This document shows, piece by piece, positions 16,123 to 23,456 of a stretch of DNA of 35,835 bases (within the stretch, counting starts at the first letter, position 1; the number at the start of each line of letters is the position of its first letter). Origin of the DNA: Spirochaetaceae bacterium (GTDB lineage: Bacteria; Spirochaetota; Spirochaetia; DSM-27196; Alkalispirochaetaceae); the NCBI GenBank assembly GCA_007695175.1, contig REEH01000086.1, forward strand, positions 1 to 35,835, written 5' to 3'. The position numbers and the translations under genes were made by a program. The notes beneath the pieces were generated by a model, which was not told the DNA's origin, did no database searches, and was given only the letters and a program-made list of their open reading frames with translations.

Positions 16123-17423
16123 GCTTCCTGAAGGACCTCCCGGCTATCCGGTATCGTCCGCCCTTCCATCAGTATCTGCCCGGCGCAGATCACCGTGTCG
16201 ACGACGCCACCGTTGGCGGCATAGGCGAGGTTGCTCTCCAGATTGTGCACCGGCACCATCTGCGGGTGGTCCAGATCAACCAGCACCACGTCAGCGGGGC
16301 CCCCCTCCGTGAGCGCCCCGCCTACACCGGAATCGGCAAAGAGCGTGCTTCGTGCCCCCGTGGCTATCGCCAGGATCTCCTCCGCCGGCAGGCGCGTAGG
16401 ATCGCCGTAGTGGTGCTTCTGAAGGAGCGCCGCCAGCTTCATCTCGTCAAACATGTCCAGGTTGTTGTTGCTCGCCACGCCGTCCGGCGCGAGCATGACC
16501 GGCACGCTCCGATCGGCGTACTCCCGCCAGGGGAAACAGCCCGAGGCGAGTTTCATGTTGCTCGCCGGATTGTGAGCCACCGTGACGCCGTACTTCGCCA
16601 CCAGATCAAGCTCGATCCTGTCGAGCCAGACCGCGTGGGCCGCGATCATGCGTGATCCCGCCGCCTCCAGGACACCCAGCTGCTCCAGCCACTGAAAGGG
16701 TCTCAGGCCACGGGCGTCGAGGCAGTCCCGCACCTCCTGCTCCGTCTCGCTCATGTGGATGTGAAAAACGAGACCCTGGTCCGCCGCCAGCGCCGCCGCC
16801 CACTGCAGGAGCTCGCCGCTGCACGTATAGATACTGTGCGGCGCGATGGTGGGGAAGACCGGGTCAGGTATCGGCGAAGGGGCTCCGTGCTCCTGGCGCA
16901 GCAGCTCCATCACCTCTTCCTGCAAGGCCGCCCGCCGGGCGGAGTCGCCAAAGTCAAAGAGCGCGTACCCCACGGCGGCGCGCATCCCCGCGTCCCGGAA
17001 GGCCTGCCGCACGCGCGGTGCCTGGAAATACATATCATTGGCAAAGGTGGTACCGCTGGAGATCATCTCCAGCGCCGCCAGGCGCGTTCCCCAGTAGATA
17101 TCCTCCCCCGTAAGCTGCGCCTCCGCGGGCCAGATCCGTTCCTGCAGCCACGGCAGGAGGCGCATATCGTCGCCGTACCCCCGCAGGAGCGTCATGGCCG
17201 CGTGGGTGTGGGCATTCTTGAAACCCGCCAGGGCCGCTTTTCCCCGGCCGTCAATCCGGCGCATTTCCGTATCGATCGGGCCGGTCGAGCCGATCGGGCC
17301 GGTGGACCGAATCGCCGCGATACGCCCCTGATCCAGAACGAGGTCGCATCGCTCCTGCACTCCCGCAGTGGTGAGTACGTAGTCCACGTTCTCCACGATG
17401 ATCGCAGTGGGCGGCACGTTCAT
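16080..17423 (-). CDS. mtaD: 5-methylthioadenosine/S-adenosylhomocysteine deaminase
   Basis: A 447-residue metal-dependent amidohydrolase that would deaminate S-adenosylhomocysteine to S-inosylhomocysteine and/or MTA to methylthioinosine. Zinc ligands and catalytic residues are visible: NAHTH (His72, His74), HIHMSET (His221, His223, Glu226), His263 in AAHAVW, and Asp314 in APDGVASNNNLDMFDE. The SNNNLDMF segment is highly characteristic of the MtaD/SAH deaminase branch of chlorohydrolase-like enzymes. I chose ATG 17423, overlapping the flavoprotein stop (ATGA). An 18-bp tandem repeat at 17273-17303 adds STGPIG units near residue 45. It is the last gene of the sulfur operon. Other adenine deaminations are possible and the substrate is not proven. 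Confidence 0.85.
   Translation of the reverse strand: MNVPPTAIIVENVDYVLTTAGVQERCDLVLDQGRIAAIRSTGPIGSTGPIDTEMRRIDGRGKAALAGFKNAHTHAAMTLLRGYGDDMRLLPWLQERIWPAEAQLTGEDIYWGTRLAALEMISSGTTFANDMYFQAPRVRQAFRDAGMRAAVGYALFDFGDSARRAALQEEVMELLRQEHGAPSPIPDPVFPTIAPHSIYTCSGELLQWAAALAADQGLVFHIHMSETEQEVRDCLDARGLRPFQWLEQLGVLEAAGSRMIAAHAVWLDRIELDLVAKYGVTVAHNPASNMKLASGCFPWREYADRSVPVMLAPDGVASNNNLDMFDEMKLAALLQKHHYGDPTRLPAEEILAIATGARSTLFADSGVGGALTEGGPADVVLVDLDHPQMVPVHNLESNLAYAANGGVVDTVICAGQILMEGRTIPDSREVLQEARHRASALAARARP
17273..17303 (-). repeat. 18-bp tandem repeat in the deaminase gene
   Basis: CGATCGGGCCGGT occurs at 17273-17285 and 17291-17303, a period of 18 bases, in frame. It encodes a duplicated STGPI-type hexapeptide in the N-terminal beta domain. 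Confidence 0.85.
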
Positions 17424-18688
17424 GGGAAAGATTCCACCACGTCCACGGGATCGTCCACGAGTTTGTTCAACTGTGCGATGATCGATTTGCGGTCGCACCG
17501 GGCGCGCGTTTCCACGATCTCACCGTCAACGGTGTAGAAGACCGTCATGGGTTCCACGTCGCATCCGAGTTGCTCGCAAAGGGAATGATTTCTGTACTGG
17601 TCAATAACGCTGAGCTTGACCTGTCCCCCGTAGGCGCTCTCCACTTCCCGCATGATCGGAAGCAACTCCTGGCTCGGCGCATCGATTGCGCTGTAAATGT
17701 AGATCAGTCCGATTTTCTCTTTCTGGAGGATGTCCCGTTCAAAGCGGGTCGATTCAGCGATATACTTTTCCGCCCCGACTCCCGCGACGGCGCCGTCCGA
17801 TACGGCGGTTACCACCTGGCGCAGGTTTTTCTCCCTCACGTCGCCGCAGGCAAAGACACCGGGAATGCCTGTTTCCATCGCCTCGTTCGTGATGATGTAG
17901 TTTCGTCGAGACATCTCCACCTTGCCGAGAAAAAGCTCCGTATTTGGCTCATAACCGATAAATTCGAAACAGGTATCCACCTCATAGGGCGTTACTTCGC
18001 CCGACTTGAGGTTTTTGAGATTGACCCGCTCAAGCGTCTCTCCCCCCTCAAAACTGTCGACGATCGTGTTCCAGGCGAAGCTCATTTTCGGATTTGCCAG
18101 GGCTGCGTCCCGGGCAGTTTCGTTGCAGTCCATCTGCGGCTCGTCATGAATGACACTCACGATCACTTCCCGGGCGAATCTGGTGAGGTACGTCCCCTCC
18201 TCGATCGCCGAGTCACCGGAACCGATTACCATGACCGTCTTGCCCTCGCTTGCCGCGGCATCGCAGGTTGCGCAGAACGAGATCCCCCGGTTGTAGAGGA
18301 ACTTCTCCTCGTTTTGCGCCCGCGTGACGCGGGGTCTTCCACCGGTAGCGATAATCACGACCCGGGCATCGTAGACGGTGCGAAAGGTCTCGATCCGCCT
18401 GGAATCACAGCGAAACTCCACGTCTTTCACGTCGGTCATCTTGAACTTGATCCCGAACTTGCGGGCCTGCCTGTGAAAGAGTTCCGTGAGTTCCGGACCC
18501 GTAATTCCTTCGGGGAACCCGGGGTAATTCTCGATCGTGTTCGTGTTGGTTGCGAGGCCACCCATCATCGTCTTTTCCAGGAGGAGCGTGTCGAGATGAG
18601 CCCGGCCGCAGTAGATTGCCGCGGCCAGACCGGCGGGGCCGCCCCCGATTATCACCACGTCGTAGTGTTCTTTCTTTTTCTCACCCAT
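17420..18688 (-). CDS. Thioredoxin-reductase-like flavoprotein with C-terminal degenerate thioredoxin domain
   Basis: A 422-residue protein. The FAD motif GGGPAG is at residues 15-20, the redox pair CATC at 139-142, the dinucleotide loop GSGDSA at 156-161 and FACGDV at 279-284, as in low-molecular-weight thioredoxin reductases. The HRRxxxR segment that binds the NADPH 2'-phosphate is absent; the corresponding stretch reads VIHDEPQMDCNETA, so NADH, ferredoxin or another donor must be considered. Residues about 327-410 have a thioredoxin-like pattern including a likely cis-Pro (VEPMTVFY), but SAIDAPSQ stands where CGPC is expected, so this domain is probably not redox-active. It follows the thiosulfate transport genes by 24 bases and overlaps mtaD. 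It may reduce TusA-bound persulfide or transported sulfur (inference). Confidence 0.85.
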   Translation of the reverse strand: MGEKKKEHYDVVIIGGGPAGLAAAIYCGRAHLDTLLLEKTMMGGLATNTNTIENYPGFPEGITGPELTELFHRQARKFGIKFKMTDVKDVEFRCDSRRIETFRTVYDARVVIIATGGRPRVTRAQNEEKFLYNRGISFCATCDAAASEGKTVMVIGSGDSAIEEGTYLTRFAREVIVSVIHDEPQMDCNETARDAALANPKMSFAWNTIVDSFEGGETLERVNLKNLKSGEVTPYEVDTCFEFIGYEPNTELFLGKVEMSRRNYIITNEAMETGIPGVFACGDVREKNLRQVVTAVSDGAVAGVGAEKYIAESTRFERDILQKEKIGLIYIYSAIDAPSQELLPIMREVESAYGGQVKLSVIDQYRNHSLCEQLGCDVEPMTVFYTVDGEIVETRARCDRKSIIAQLNKLVDDPVDVVESFP

Positions 18689-18712
18689 AACCGCGCATCC
18701 CCCCAGACAGGT

Positions 18713-19264
18713 CTACATGAAGAAGCGCACCAGCAGCTTCCCGCCAACGATCGCGCCGAGCAGGAGAAAAACACCGTACACCCACCCCGCCAGGGAGAGT
18801 ACCGATATCCCGGAGTAAAACGCGCCGATATTGCATCCCAGGGCAACACGCATTCCATAGCCCATCAGAAGACCTCCGAGTACCGCCGCGGTTACCTGCT
18901 TTCCCGTCCGTATTTTTTTCAGCTTGAAACTGGAAGCGATGAGGACCGAAAAGAGCGCCCCCGCGATGATCCCGAAGTTACGGATCGAAACGGGATCCTG
19001 CAGAATGCCCCGGTCCAGGACGGCGCGGGCGCTTTCCGAGGAGAAGTAGTACCAGTGCTCCACTGATCCTCCAAGCGCCTCGATCGTCCAGGCGCCCCAG
19101 TTGGTAATCGCACCGGAAATACCCCAGGGATTTCCCGCGACGGCCATCGTCGCGATCTGGAGAATCGAGAGAAGGAGTGCTCCCGTCAGATACGGCCAGG
19201 CGTCCTTGAGCCAGAGAAGGTAGTACTCGTTCCGCCCCAGGGCGTCGGAAAGCTTTTTCCACAT
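18713..19264 (-). CDS. YeeE/YedE-family thiosulfate transporter, C-terminal half
   Basis: A 183-residue membrane protein of the Sulf_transp family. The motif GYGMRVALGCNIGAFYSGI with Cys144 matches the C-terminal GCN motif of YeeE (TsuA), whose Spirochaeta thermophila homologue transports thiosulfate along a path of conserved cysteines. I prefer ATG 19264 because GGGGAG lies 7 bases upstream; ATG 19285, which overlaps the TusA stop (ATGA), is a real alternative that would add seven residues. About four to five helices are visible. The N-terminal half is a separate gene two positions upstream in the operon. Confidence 0.85.
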   Translation of the reverse strand: MWKKLSDALGRNEYYLLWLKDAWPYLTGALLLSILQIATMAVAGNPWGISGAITNWGAWTIEALGGSVEHWYYFSSESARAVLDRGILQDPVSIRNFGIIAGALFSVLIASSFKLKKIRTGKQVTAAVLGGLLMGYGMRVALGCNIGAFYSGISVLSLAGWVYGVFLLLGAIVGGKLLVRFFM

Positions 19265-19281
19265 GCGTGACTCCCCGTCTA

Positions 19282-19506
19282 TCATGATTTCTCTATAACC
19301 ACTTCCCATTCACCGTTGTCTATTTCCTCGATCTCCACGTTGTGGCCCGCGTCGCGCGCCCACTCGGGAAGACTCTTCATCGCACAGGAGTGGTCTATCT
19401 GCACGATCAGAATATCTCCTGCTTCGAGATCTTCCAGCGCTCTCTGTGCTTTGACCAGGGGTACCGGGCATGGTTCACCGAGACAATCGAGCACTCGTTC
19501 CTGCAT
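19282..19506 (-). CDS. tusA: TusA/SirA-like sulfur carrier
   Basis: A 74-residue cytoplasmic sulfur-relay protein. It has the family signature DCLGEPCPVPLVKAQ with the CPxP cysteine (Cys13) that carries persulfide, a preceding Cys8 and a third Cys41 in HSCAMK. GGAG lies before ATG 19506. It sits between the two halves of the YeeE transporter, so it most likely corresponds to YeeD/TsuB, which accepts sulfur from imported thiosulfate. Confidence 0.88.
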   Translation of the reverse strand: MQERVLDCLGEPCPVPLVKAQRALEDLEAGDILIVQIDHSCAMKSLPEWARDAGHNVEIEEIDNGEWEVVIEKS

Positions 19507-19524
19507 CGCCTTCTCTCCTTCCTC

Positions 19525-20214
19525 TTACTTCTGAGCCGTCCGGCCTGTGGCCGCGTGCTGCCGCGCTTTTCCGTACTTGTCCGCCGCGATCCAGAGAAGC
19601 GCAATTATCACCAGTTGTATCGCGATCGACCCGAACCAGCCGAAGAGCTGCGGCAAGTGTACCCGTGGTGCCGGTTGGATGATGGTAACGTCCCACCACC
19701 GGAAATGGGCCGCTCCCAGCAGGGAGCCGATGATAAAAAAGAGGAGGGCGATGATCTGCATTGTAAACCCCTCACCGACGCGCATGAGCGTTCCGGAAGC
19801 ACATCCCCCGGCGATCACCATACCCAGGCCGAAGAGAAAAGCTCCTGCGACGGTGTGGAGTCCCAGGGGAGCCACGAATGCCATTCCCGGTATAGGCCGG
19901 CCGGACTGGTGTGCCCCGAACATCAGAGCCCAGAAACCGACGCTGGTGATTGCAAAGGCCACCAGGACCGCCTTTGTCAGGCGCGTTCGGCCCGTGAGAA
20001 AGGCGTCCCGCATGGAAGCGGTAAAGCAGAACCGCGCCTTCTGCAGGACAAACCCGAAGGCGATTCCGGTAAACCAGAAAAAGGCGAGCGTTGGTGATGA
20101 GCGCAGAAAGCGTATTCCGATCCAGAGGACAAGCAGACCGAAAAGGATGCCCAGGGGTATCTGGCTCCGGTGCCTGCGCGGACGGGGATGGCTGTGACGT
20201 TTTATTCCGGCCAT
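19525..20214 (-). CDS. YeeE/YedE-family thiosulfate transporter, N-terminal half
   Basis: A 229-residue membrane protein and first gene of the sulfur operon. After a basic N-terminus (residues 1-18, His/Arg-rich) it has about five or six helices. The motifs GFVLQKARFCFTASMRD (Cys63) and GLGMVIAGGCASGTLMRVG (Cys138) correspond to the first two cysteine motifs of YeeE; the third is on the separate gene at 18713-19264. AAGGAGA lies just before ATG 20214. The C-terminal tail is short and charged. The split arrangement is inferred to make one transporter from two polypeptides. Confidence 0.88.
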   Translation of the reverse strand: MAGIKRHSHPRPRRHRSQIPLGILFGLLVLWIGIRFLRSSPTLAFFWFTGIAFGFVLQKARFCFTASMRDAFLTGRTRLTKAVLVAFAITSVGFWALMFGAHQSGRPIPGMAFVAPLGLHTVAGAFLFGLGMVIAGGCASGTLMRVGEGFTMQIIALLFFIIGSLLGAAHFRWWDVTIIQPAPRVHLPQLFGWFGSIAIQLVIIALLWIAADKYGKARQHAATGRTAQK

Positions 20215-20236
20215 GCTGTCTCTCCTTCGATGCTAC

Positions 20237-20265
20237 ACGGTAAACCGAAAAACGCGTCCTGTCAC
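20237..20265 (-). promoter_or_regulatory. Possible promoter of the sulfur operon
   Basis: On the minus strand GTGACA (20260-20265) lies 17 bases from TACCGT (20237-20242). The -10 box is poor. The divergent gene at 20326 shares this 111-base intergenic region. Confidence 0.35.
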
Positions 20266-20325
20266 CAGAGTTTTTCGTGTACAGAACGGCCTGGCCGCGT
20301 TACTCTGGACAAAGGGGGGCGTGGC

Positions 20326-20685
20326 ATGTTCGAGCGATTTCTCTCGCTTCTCGACGAGACGGGCGAGGTTGATGAAGAGGCTCTGAGAAACCTGTTTCTG
20401 CCGGAACTCCGGGAGTTCTCCTTCGCGGAGGAGCTGTTCCAGGAAACGGTGGAGCAGTTTGATGGTGAGGAGCTGCTGGAAATATGCAGCGAGATCGTGC
20501 TTACGATACAGGCGGAATGCGACGCCGACGATTTTCATAACTGGAATTACGATCACCTGGAGTTTATTATCGACTGCTCCAACCGGTACGGCTTTACCAT
20601 TCCCCGGAACCTTCTCAACGGTCTGCCGGAGCAGTTGATAATCCTGGTGGACAAAAACAAGCTCGCCGATCCGGAGTGCGAATAA
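20326..20685 (+). CDS. Small acidic protein of unknown function
   Basis: A 119-residue, strongly acidic, helix-rich protein without signal peptide or membrane segment. It starts at ATG 20326, preceded by AAAGGGGGG; the longer open frame to the left is noncoding. Residues 1-70 look like several amphipathic helices (FLSLLDETGEVDEEALR); a segment around 80-100 has Asn, Trp and Tyr (HNWNYDHLEF). I do not recognise a family. It is divergent from the thiosulfate operon and 85 bases upstream of ugd, which has its own promoter, so it is probably a single transcription unit. Confidence 0.7.
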   Translation: MFERFLSLLDETGEVDEEALRNLFLPELREFSFAEELFQETVEQFDGEELLEICSEIVLTIQAECDADDFHNWNYDHLEFIIDCSNRYGFTIPRNLLNGLPEQLIILVDKNKLADPECE

Positions 20686-20695
20686 CCGACGGCTC

Positions 20696-20724
20696 TTGAT
20701 TTCGCCATCCAGCCGCGATAGGAT
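20696..20724 (+). promoter_or_regulatory. Sigma70-like promoter for ugd
   Basis: TTGATT (20696-20701) and TAGGAT (20719-20724) are 17 bases apart. The expected start near 20731 leaves about 40 leader bases. Confidence 0.5.
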
Positions 20725-20739
20725 CGCCCCGAGACTCCG

Positions 20740-20765
20740 CGAAAGGAATACCCCGAAAGGAATAC
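20740..20765 (+). repeat. Duplicated ribosome-binding segment before ugd
   Basis: CGAAAGGAATAC occurs at 20740-20751 and again at 20754-20765, separated by two bases. The second AAAGGA lies 9 bases before ATG 20771, an ideal spacing; the first could act as a standby site. Confidence 0.85.
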
Positions 20766-20770
20766 ATCAT

Positions 20771-22153
20771 ATGGCAAAACAAATAACTGTCCTCGGCACC
20801 GGATACGTCGGTCTGGTGAGTTCCGTGGGCCTCGCCGACTTCGGCAACACCGTCACCGGCGTGGATCTCCGGCAGGATATCGTGGACACCCTTCAGAGCG
20901 GCACTCCCACGATCTACGAGATCGGCCTGGAGGATTACCTGCAGCGCAACCTCGAAGCGGGGCGGCTCTCCTTCACGACCGACGGCGCCGGAGCGATCGC
21001 CGATGCGGACATAATCTTCATCGCCGTGGGCACCCCTCCCGGCCCGGACGGCCACGCGGATCTCTCCCAGGTGGAACGGGCGGCGCGCACCGTGGGCGAG
21101 AACCTGAACAAGTACAAGGTGGTGGTCACCAAGAGTACCGTGCCGGTGGGCACCAACCGTCGCGTTCAGGAGATCGTCGCCGCCGCGAGCGGCCGGACCC
21201 CCGGGGAGGGGTTCTCCGTCGTGAGCAACCCGGAGTTTCTCCGGGAGGGCAAAGCGGTGCAGGACTTCTTTCATCCGGACCGGGTAGTGCTGGGGTGTGA
21301 GGACACCCGGGCGCGGGAGTACATGGAGGACGTGTACCGTGCCCTCTACCTGATCCAGACGCCCTTTGTCTGGTGCAACCTCGAGACGGCTGAACTGATC
21401 AAGTACGCCTCCAACGCCTTTCTGGCTACCAAGATCACCTTCATCAACCAGATGGCCAACCTCGCGGAAGCGGCGGGGGCGGATATCCACACGATTGCCC
21501 GGAGCATGGGCATGGATGGTCGCATAAGCCCCAAGTTTCTCCATCCCGGCCCCGGCTACGGCGGGAGCTGTTTCCCCAAGGATACCAAGGCGATCGCCGC
21601 CACGGGGGACGAGTTCGGCGTCAATATGAGCGTGATCAAGGAAGTGATCCGGGCGAACGACGAGCAGAAGACGTTGACCGCCCGGAAGCTGCTGCGCCTG
21701 ATGGGCGGGTCCGCCCGGGACCGGACAGTGGCCGTGCTGGGTCTCGCCTTCAAGGCGGAAACGGACGATGTCCGGGAGAGCCCCGCCATCGATATCGTGC
21801 AGGAGCTCCTTCTGGACGGCGCGCACGTTCGCGCCTTTGACCCGGAAGCGGTGGAGAACTTCAAGACCGCTCTGGTGGGAGAGGGCCCCTTCGGGGGCGG
21901 GCTCAATTCCGATCTGCAGGAGCGGGTGGCGGAGGCAGCAGCGCAGCGGCTGACATACTGCACCGATGAGTTTCACGCCCTGCAGGGAGCGGACGCTCTC
22001 ATAATCGTCACTGAATGGAACGCATTCCGCAACCTCAATCTTGAGCGGGCGGCGGCGCTCATGACGGGGCGGGTGATCTTTGACGCCCGCAACGTGCTGG
22101 ACCCGGAAAATGTCCGGGCGAGAGGCTTCGAGTACGCCGGCGTGGGGCGATAG
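20771..22153 (+). CDS. ugd: UDP-glucose 6-dehydrogenase
   Basis: A 460-residue NAD-dependent enzyme oxidising UDP-glucose to UDP-glucuronate, a precursor of acidic exopolysaccharides and pentoses. The NAD motif GTGYVG is at residues 10-14, the second conserved part is VGTPPGPDG, and the catalytic cysteine is Cys267 in GYGGSCFPKDTKA. Other conserved segments are NPEFLREG, the KYASNAFLATKI helix and VAVLGLAFKAETDDVRESP opening the C-terminal domain. Start ATG 20771 follows a duplicated ribosome site; the upstream frame reads through leader. It probably supplies sugar nucleotide for the envelope polysaccharide started by the enzymes at 886-2289. Confidence 0.93.
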   Translation: MAKQITVLGTGYVGLVSSVGLADFGNTVTGVDLRQDIVDTLQSGTPTIYEIGLEDYLQRNLEAGRLSFTTDGAGAIADADIIFIAVGTPPGPDGHADLSQVERAARTVGENLNKYKVVVTKSTVPVGTNRRVQEIVAAASGRTPGEGFSVVSNPEFLREGKAVQDFFHPDRVVLGCEDTRAREYMEDVYRALYLIQTPFVWCNLETAELIKYASNAFLATKITFINQMANLAEAAGADIHTIARSMGMDGRISPKFLHPGPGYGGSCFPKDTKAIAATGDEFGVNMSVIKEVIRANDEQKTLTARKLLRLMGGSARDRTVAVLGLAFKAETDDVRESPAIDIVQELLLDGAHVRAFDPEAVENFKTALVGEGPFGGGLNSDLQERVAEAAAQRLTYCTDEFHALQGADALIIVTEWNAFRNLNLERAAALMTGRVIFDARNVLDPENVRARGFEYAGVGR

Positions 22154-22164
22154 AGGAACACTTC

Positions 22165-22193
22165 TTGACCGTCTTGGCCTGCTTCCGTATTTT
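22165..22193 (+). promoter_or_regulatory. Strong sigma70-like promoter abutting the lysA start (leaderless)
   Basis: TTGACC (22165-22170), a 17-base spacer, and TATTTT (22188-22193). Only 6 bases separate the -10 box from ATG 22200, so transcription should start at or next to the start codon. There is no good ribosome site. Confidence 0.65.
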
Positions 22194-22199
22194 TCCGGG

Positions 22200-23456
22200 A
22201 TGAAGCACATTCCTTTCGACAAAGCCTTTATCGAAGGGGTGGTACAGGATCACCCCACCCCTTTCCATATCTACGACGAGAAAGCGATCCGCGAGCACGC
22301 GCGGCGCTTTCACGCCGCCTTCGACTGGGTGCCGGCCGGGGGGTTCCGCAACTTCTATGCCGTCAAAGCGCTGCCCAACCCGCATATCCTCTCGCTCCTC
22401 CGGGAGGAGGGGATGGGGTTTGACTGCAGCAGCTACACCGAGCTGGTGCTGATGGAAAAGCTCGGTGTGCGGGGTGAGGATATTATCTTCACCTCCAACG
22501 ACACGGCGGCGTACGAGTACGCCAAGGCGAAGGAGCTCGGAGCGATCATCAATCTCGATGACCTCACCCACGTGGACTATCTTGACCGCCATGTGGGCAT
22601 GCCCGATCTGATCTGTATGCGCTACAACCCGGGCCCTCTCAAGGAGGGCAACGTGATTATCGGCAACCCGGAGGAGGCTAAATACGGTTTTACCCGGGAG
22701 CAGCTTTTTGAGGGGTACGCCCGGGCCCGGGAGCTGGGAGCGACGCGCTTCGGGCTGCATACCATGGTAGCCTCCAACGAGCTCAACCCGGACTACTTTG
22801 TGGAGACGGCGCAGATTCTCTTTGATCTGGTGGTGGAACTGCACCAGCGCCTGGGCATCCGCATCGAGTTTGTAAACCTGGGCGGCGGGATCGGGATTCC
22901 CTACCGTCCGGAGCAGGTGGCGGTGGACTATGACCGTGTTTCCCGCGGGATCCGTGCCGCCTACGACTCGACGATCCGGCCGGCGGGTCTGGATCCGCTG
23001 CGCATCGTGACCGAGAATGGCCGCGTCGTGACCGGGCCCTACGGGTGGCTCGTGACACGGGTCCAGCACACAAAGGATATCTACAAGCGGTACCTCGGTC
23101 TGGACGGAAACATGGCTCACCTCATGCGTCCCGGTATGTACGGTGCGTACCACCACATGACGATCCTCGGCAAGGAGGAGGTGGCGCCCACGGAAACCTA
23201 CGACGTCACGGGGAGTCTCTGCGAGAACAACGACAAGTTCGCCATCGACCGGCAGCTGCCGCCCGCGGAGATCGGTGACTTTCTCGTGATACACGACACC
23301 GGAGCGCACGGCCACTCCATGGGGTTCAACTACAACGGGAAGACGCGCTCCGCGGAGCTTTTGTTGCGTCCGGACCGCACGGTGAAGCTGATCCGCCGGG
23401 CGGAGACGGTGGAGGACGTGCTGCAGACTATCCTGTGGGACGGGTTGGATACATAA
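22200..23456 (+). CDS. lysA: Diaminopimelate decarboxylase
   Basis: A 418-residue PLP-dependent group IV (alanine racemase fold) decarboxylase converting meso-diaminopimelate to lysine. PLP lysine is Lys56 in FYAVKALPN; the PLP phosphate loop is the GGGIG segment near residue 223; SLCENNDKF stands where the CESGD-type substrate segment is usual, and the C-terminal tyrosine region is MGFNYNGKTRSAELL. Related decarboxylases for arginine or carboxynorspermidine are less likely given the HDTGAHGHSM segment. I chose ATG 22200; the frame extends left into ugd but that is shadow. It appears to be transcribed separately from ugd by a promoter abutting its start. It converges with the PTS IIA-like gene 12 bases away. 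Confidence 0.85.
   Translation: MKHIPFDKAFIEGVVQDHPTPFHIYDEKAIREHARRFHAAFDWVPAGGFRNFYAVKALPNPHILSLLREEGMGFDCSSYTELVLMEKLGVRGEDIIFTSNDTAAYEYAKAKELGAIINLDDLTHVDYLDRHVGMPDLICMRYNPGPLKEGNVIIGNPEEAKYGFTREQLFEGYARARELGATRFGLHTMVASNELNPDYFVETAQILFDLVVELHQRLGIRIEFVNLGGGIGIPYRPEQVAVDYDRVSRGIRAAYDSTIRPAGLDPLRIVTENGRVVTGPYGWLVTRVQHTKDIYKRYLGLDGNMAHLMRPGMYGAYHHMTILGKEEVAPTETYDVTGSLCENNDKFAIDRQLPPAEIGDFLVIHDTGAHGHSMGFNYNGKTRSAELLLRPDRTVKLIRRAETVEDVLQTILWDGLDT

Noticed and set aside
16069-16130. Intrinsic terminator at the converging ends of the DUF4340 and deaminase genes
   Set aside because: The hairpins are strong, but neither strand has a T run after them. Recorded instead as a structured element of unknown function.
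17570-19066. 498-codon plus-strand frame opposite the flavoprotein and YeeE C-half
   Set aside because: It spans two genuine minus-strand genes and their gap, with no domain pattern of its own.
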